A stretch of 5,793 bases of DNA from Desulfobacteraceae bacterium. GTDB taxonomy: Bacteria > Desulfobacterota > Desulfobacteria > Desulfobacterales > UBA11574. The notes below the pieces were generated by a model. That model did not search any database and was not told the DNA's origin. It saw only the letters and a list, made by a program, of their open reading frames with translations. The DNA is taken from NCBI GenBank assembly GCA_013203195.1, contig JABMQM010000457.1, positions 1-5,793 of the forward strand, written 5' to 3'. Of the stretch, positions 5,695 through 5,793 are shown piece after piece. Position 1 is the first letter of the stretch. Each line of letters begins with the position of its first letter. The position numbers were made by a program, and so were the translations under genes.

Positions 5695-5736
5695 GTTCAG
5701 AGTTCAAAGGTTCAACGTTCCGGGTTCAATGGAACG
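5695..5736. repeat. GTTCA direct repeats and a short hairpin upstream of fliJ
   Basis: Five GTTC-type units (GTTCA at 5695, 5702, 5710 and 5724; GTTCC at 5717) recur every 7-8 bp. CGTTCC (5716-5721) and GGAACG (5731-5736) form a perfect 6-bp stem with a 9-nt loop. Similar GTTCAAAG-type strings are common intergenic repeats in related environmental genomes (general recollection). Confidence 0.6.
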
Positions 5737-5793
5737 CGGATAACACAGATTAAGACGGATCTACACAGATACAGATAAAATAAAATCCGTGAA
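5737..5793. repeat. ACACAGAT/CGGAT intergenic repeat, running off the window
   Basis: ACACAGAT occurs at 5743-5750 and 5763-5770, with a partial ACAGAT at 5771-5776. CGGAT at 5737-5741 and 5756-5760 can pair with ATCCG at 5785-5789. Strings of this kind (CGGAT, ACACAGAT, ATCCGTG) form a widespread dispersed intergenic element in several bacterial groups (from memory). The right end lies outside the window. Confidence 0.55.

Noticed and set aside
5716..5736. tRNA T-arm-like GGGTTCAAT in a short hairpin
   Set aside because: The stem has 6 bp with a 9-nt loop, not the 5-bp stem and 7-nt loop of a T-arm, and no acceptor or anticodon arm can be placed around it.

Overview
The window (5,793 bp, mixed GC, many short intergenic repeats) looks like accessory and cell-envelope DNA from a Gram-negative, flagellated bacterium. 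The gene set and repeat style suggest a deltaproteobacterial (Desulfobacterota-like) genome. That placement is inferred from the character of the proteins and was not tested by a search.

Left block (1-1410, minus strand): a three-gene toxin-antitoxin operon in HipBST order. It runs hipB (HTH regulator), hipS (103 aa, equivalent to the N-terminal subdomain of HipA), then hipT (HipA-fold Ser/Thr kinase, cut off by the left window edge). The genes overlap at both junctions. Upstream of hipB lies a perfect TTGACA -35 box 17 bp from a TAAAAA -10 box. An inverted repeat fills the promoter spacer, and a second, better copy of the same repeat lies 71 bp farther upstream. Both have the 5+8+5 geometry known for HipB operators, so autoregulation is likely.

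Middle block (1746-4389, plus strand): a degenerate nucleotidyltransferase-fold protein overlaps an exported TPM-domain protein with a membrane anchor and Gly-rich tail. A LemA-family membrane protein and a small exported protein of unknown function follow. TPM and LemA proteins often occur together and are linked to envelope functions. The nucleotidyltransferase-like gene is an unusual partner for them.

Repeat block (4388-4570): a bidirectional terminator-like hairpin merges with an array of about 16-bp imperfect repeats. Two units are inverted relative to five others, so long stems could form between the convergent gene sets.

Right block (4622-5664, minus strand): fliJ (flagellar export chaperone/stalk protein) overlaps by 4 bp a motE-like gene. 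The latter has a membrane segment, a coiled coil and an MgtE_N-like domain, and is interrupted by an in-frame TGA at codon 60. To the right of fliJ, 5665-5793 holds short direct and inverted repeats and no visible fliI end.

The best candidates for a second look are the HipBST operon with its paired operators and SIQ-type serine loop, the TGA inside motE, the nucleotidyltransferase-TPM-LemA-exported protein cluster, and the inverted repeat array.
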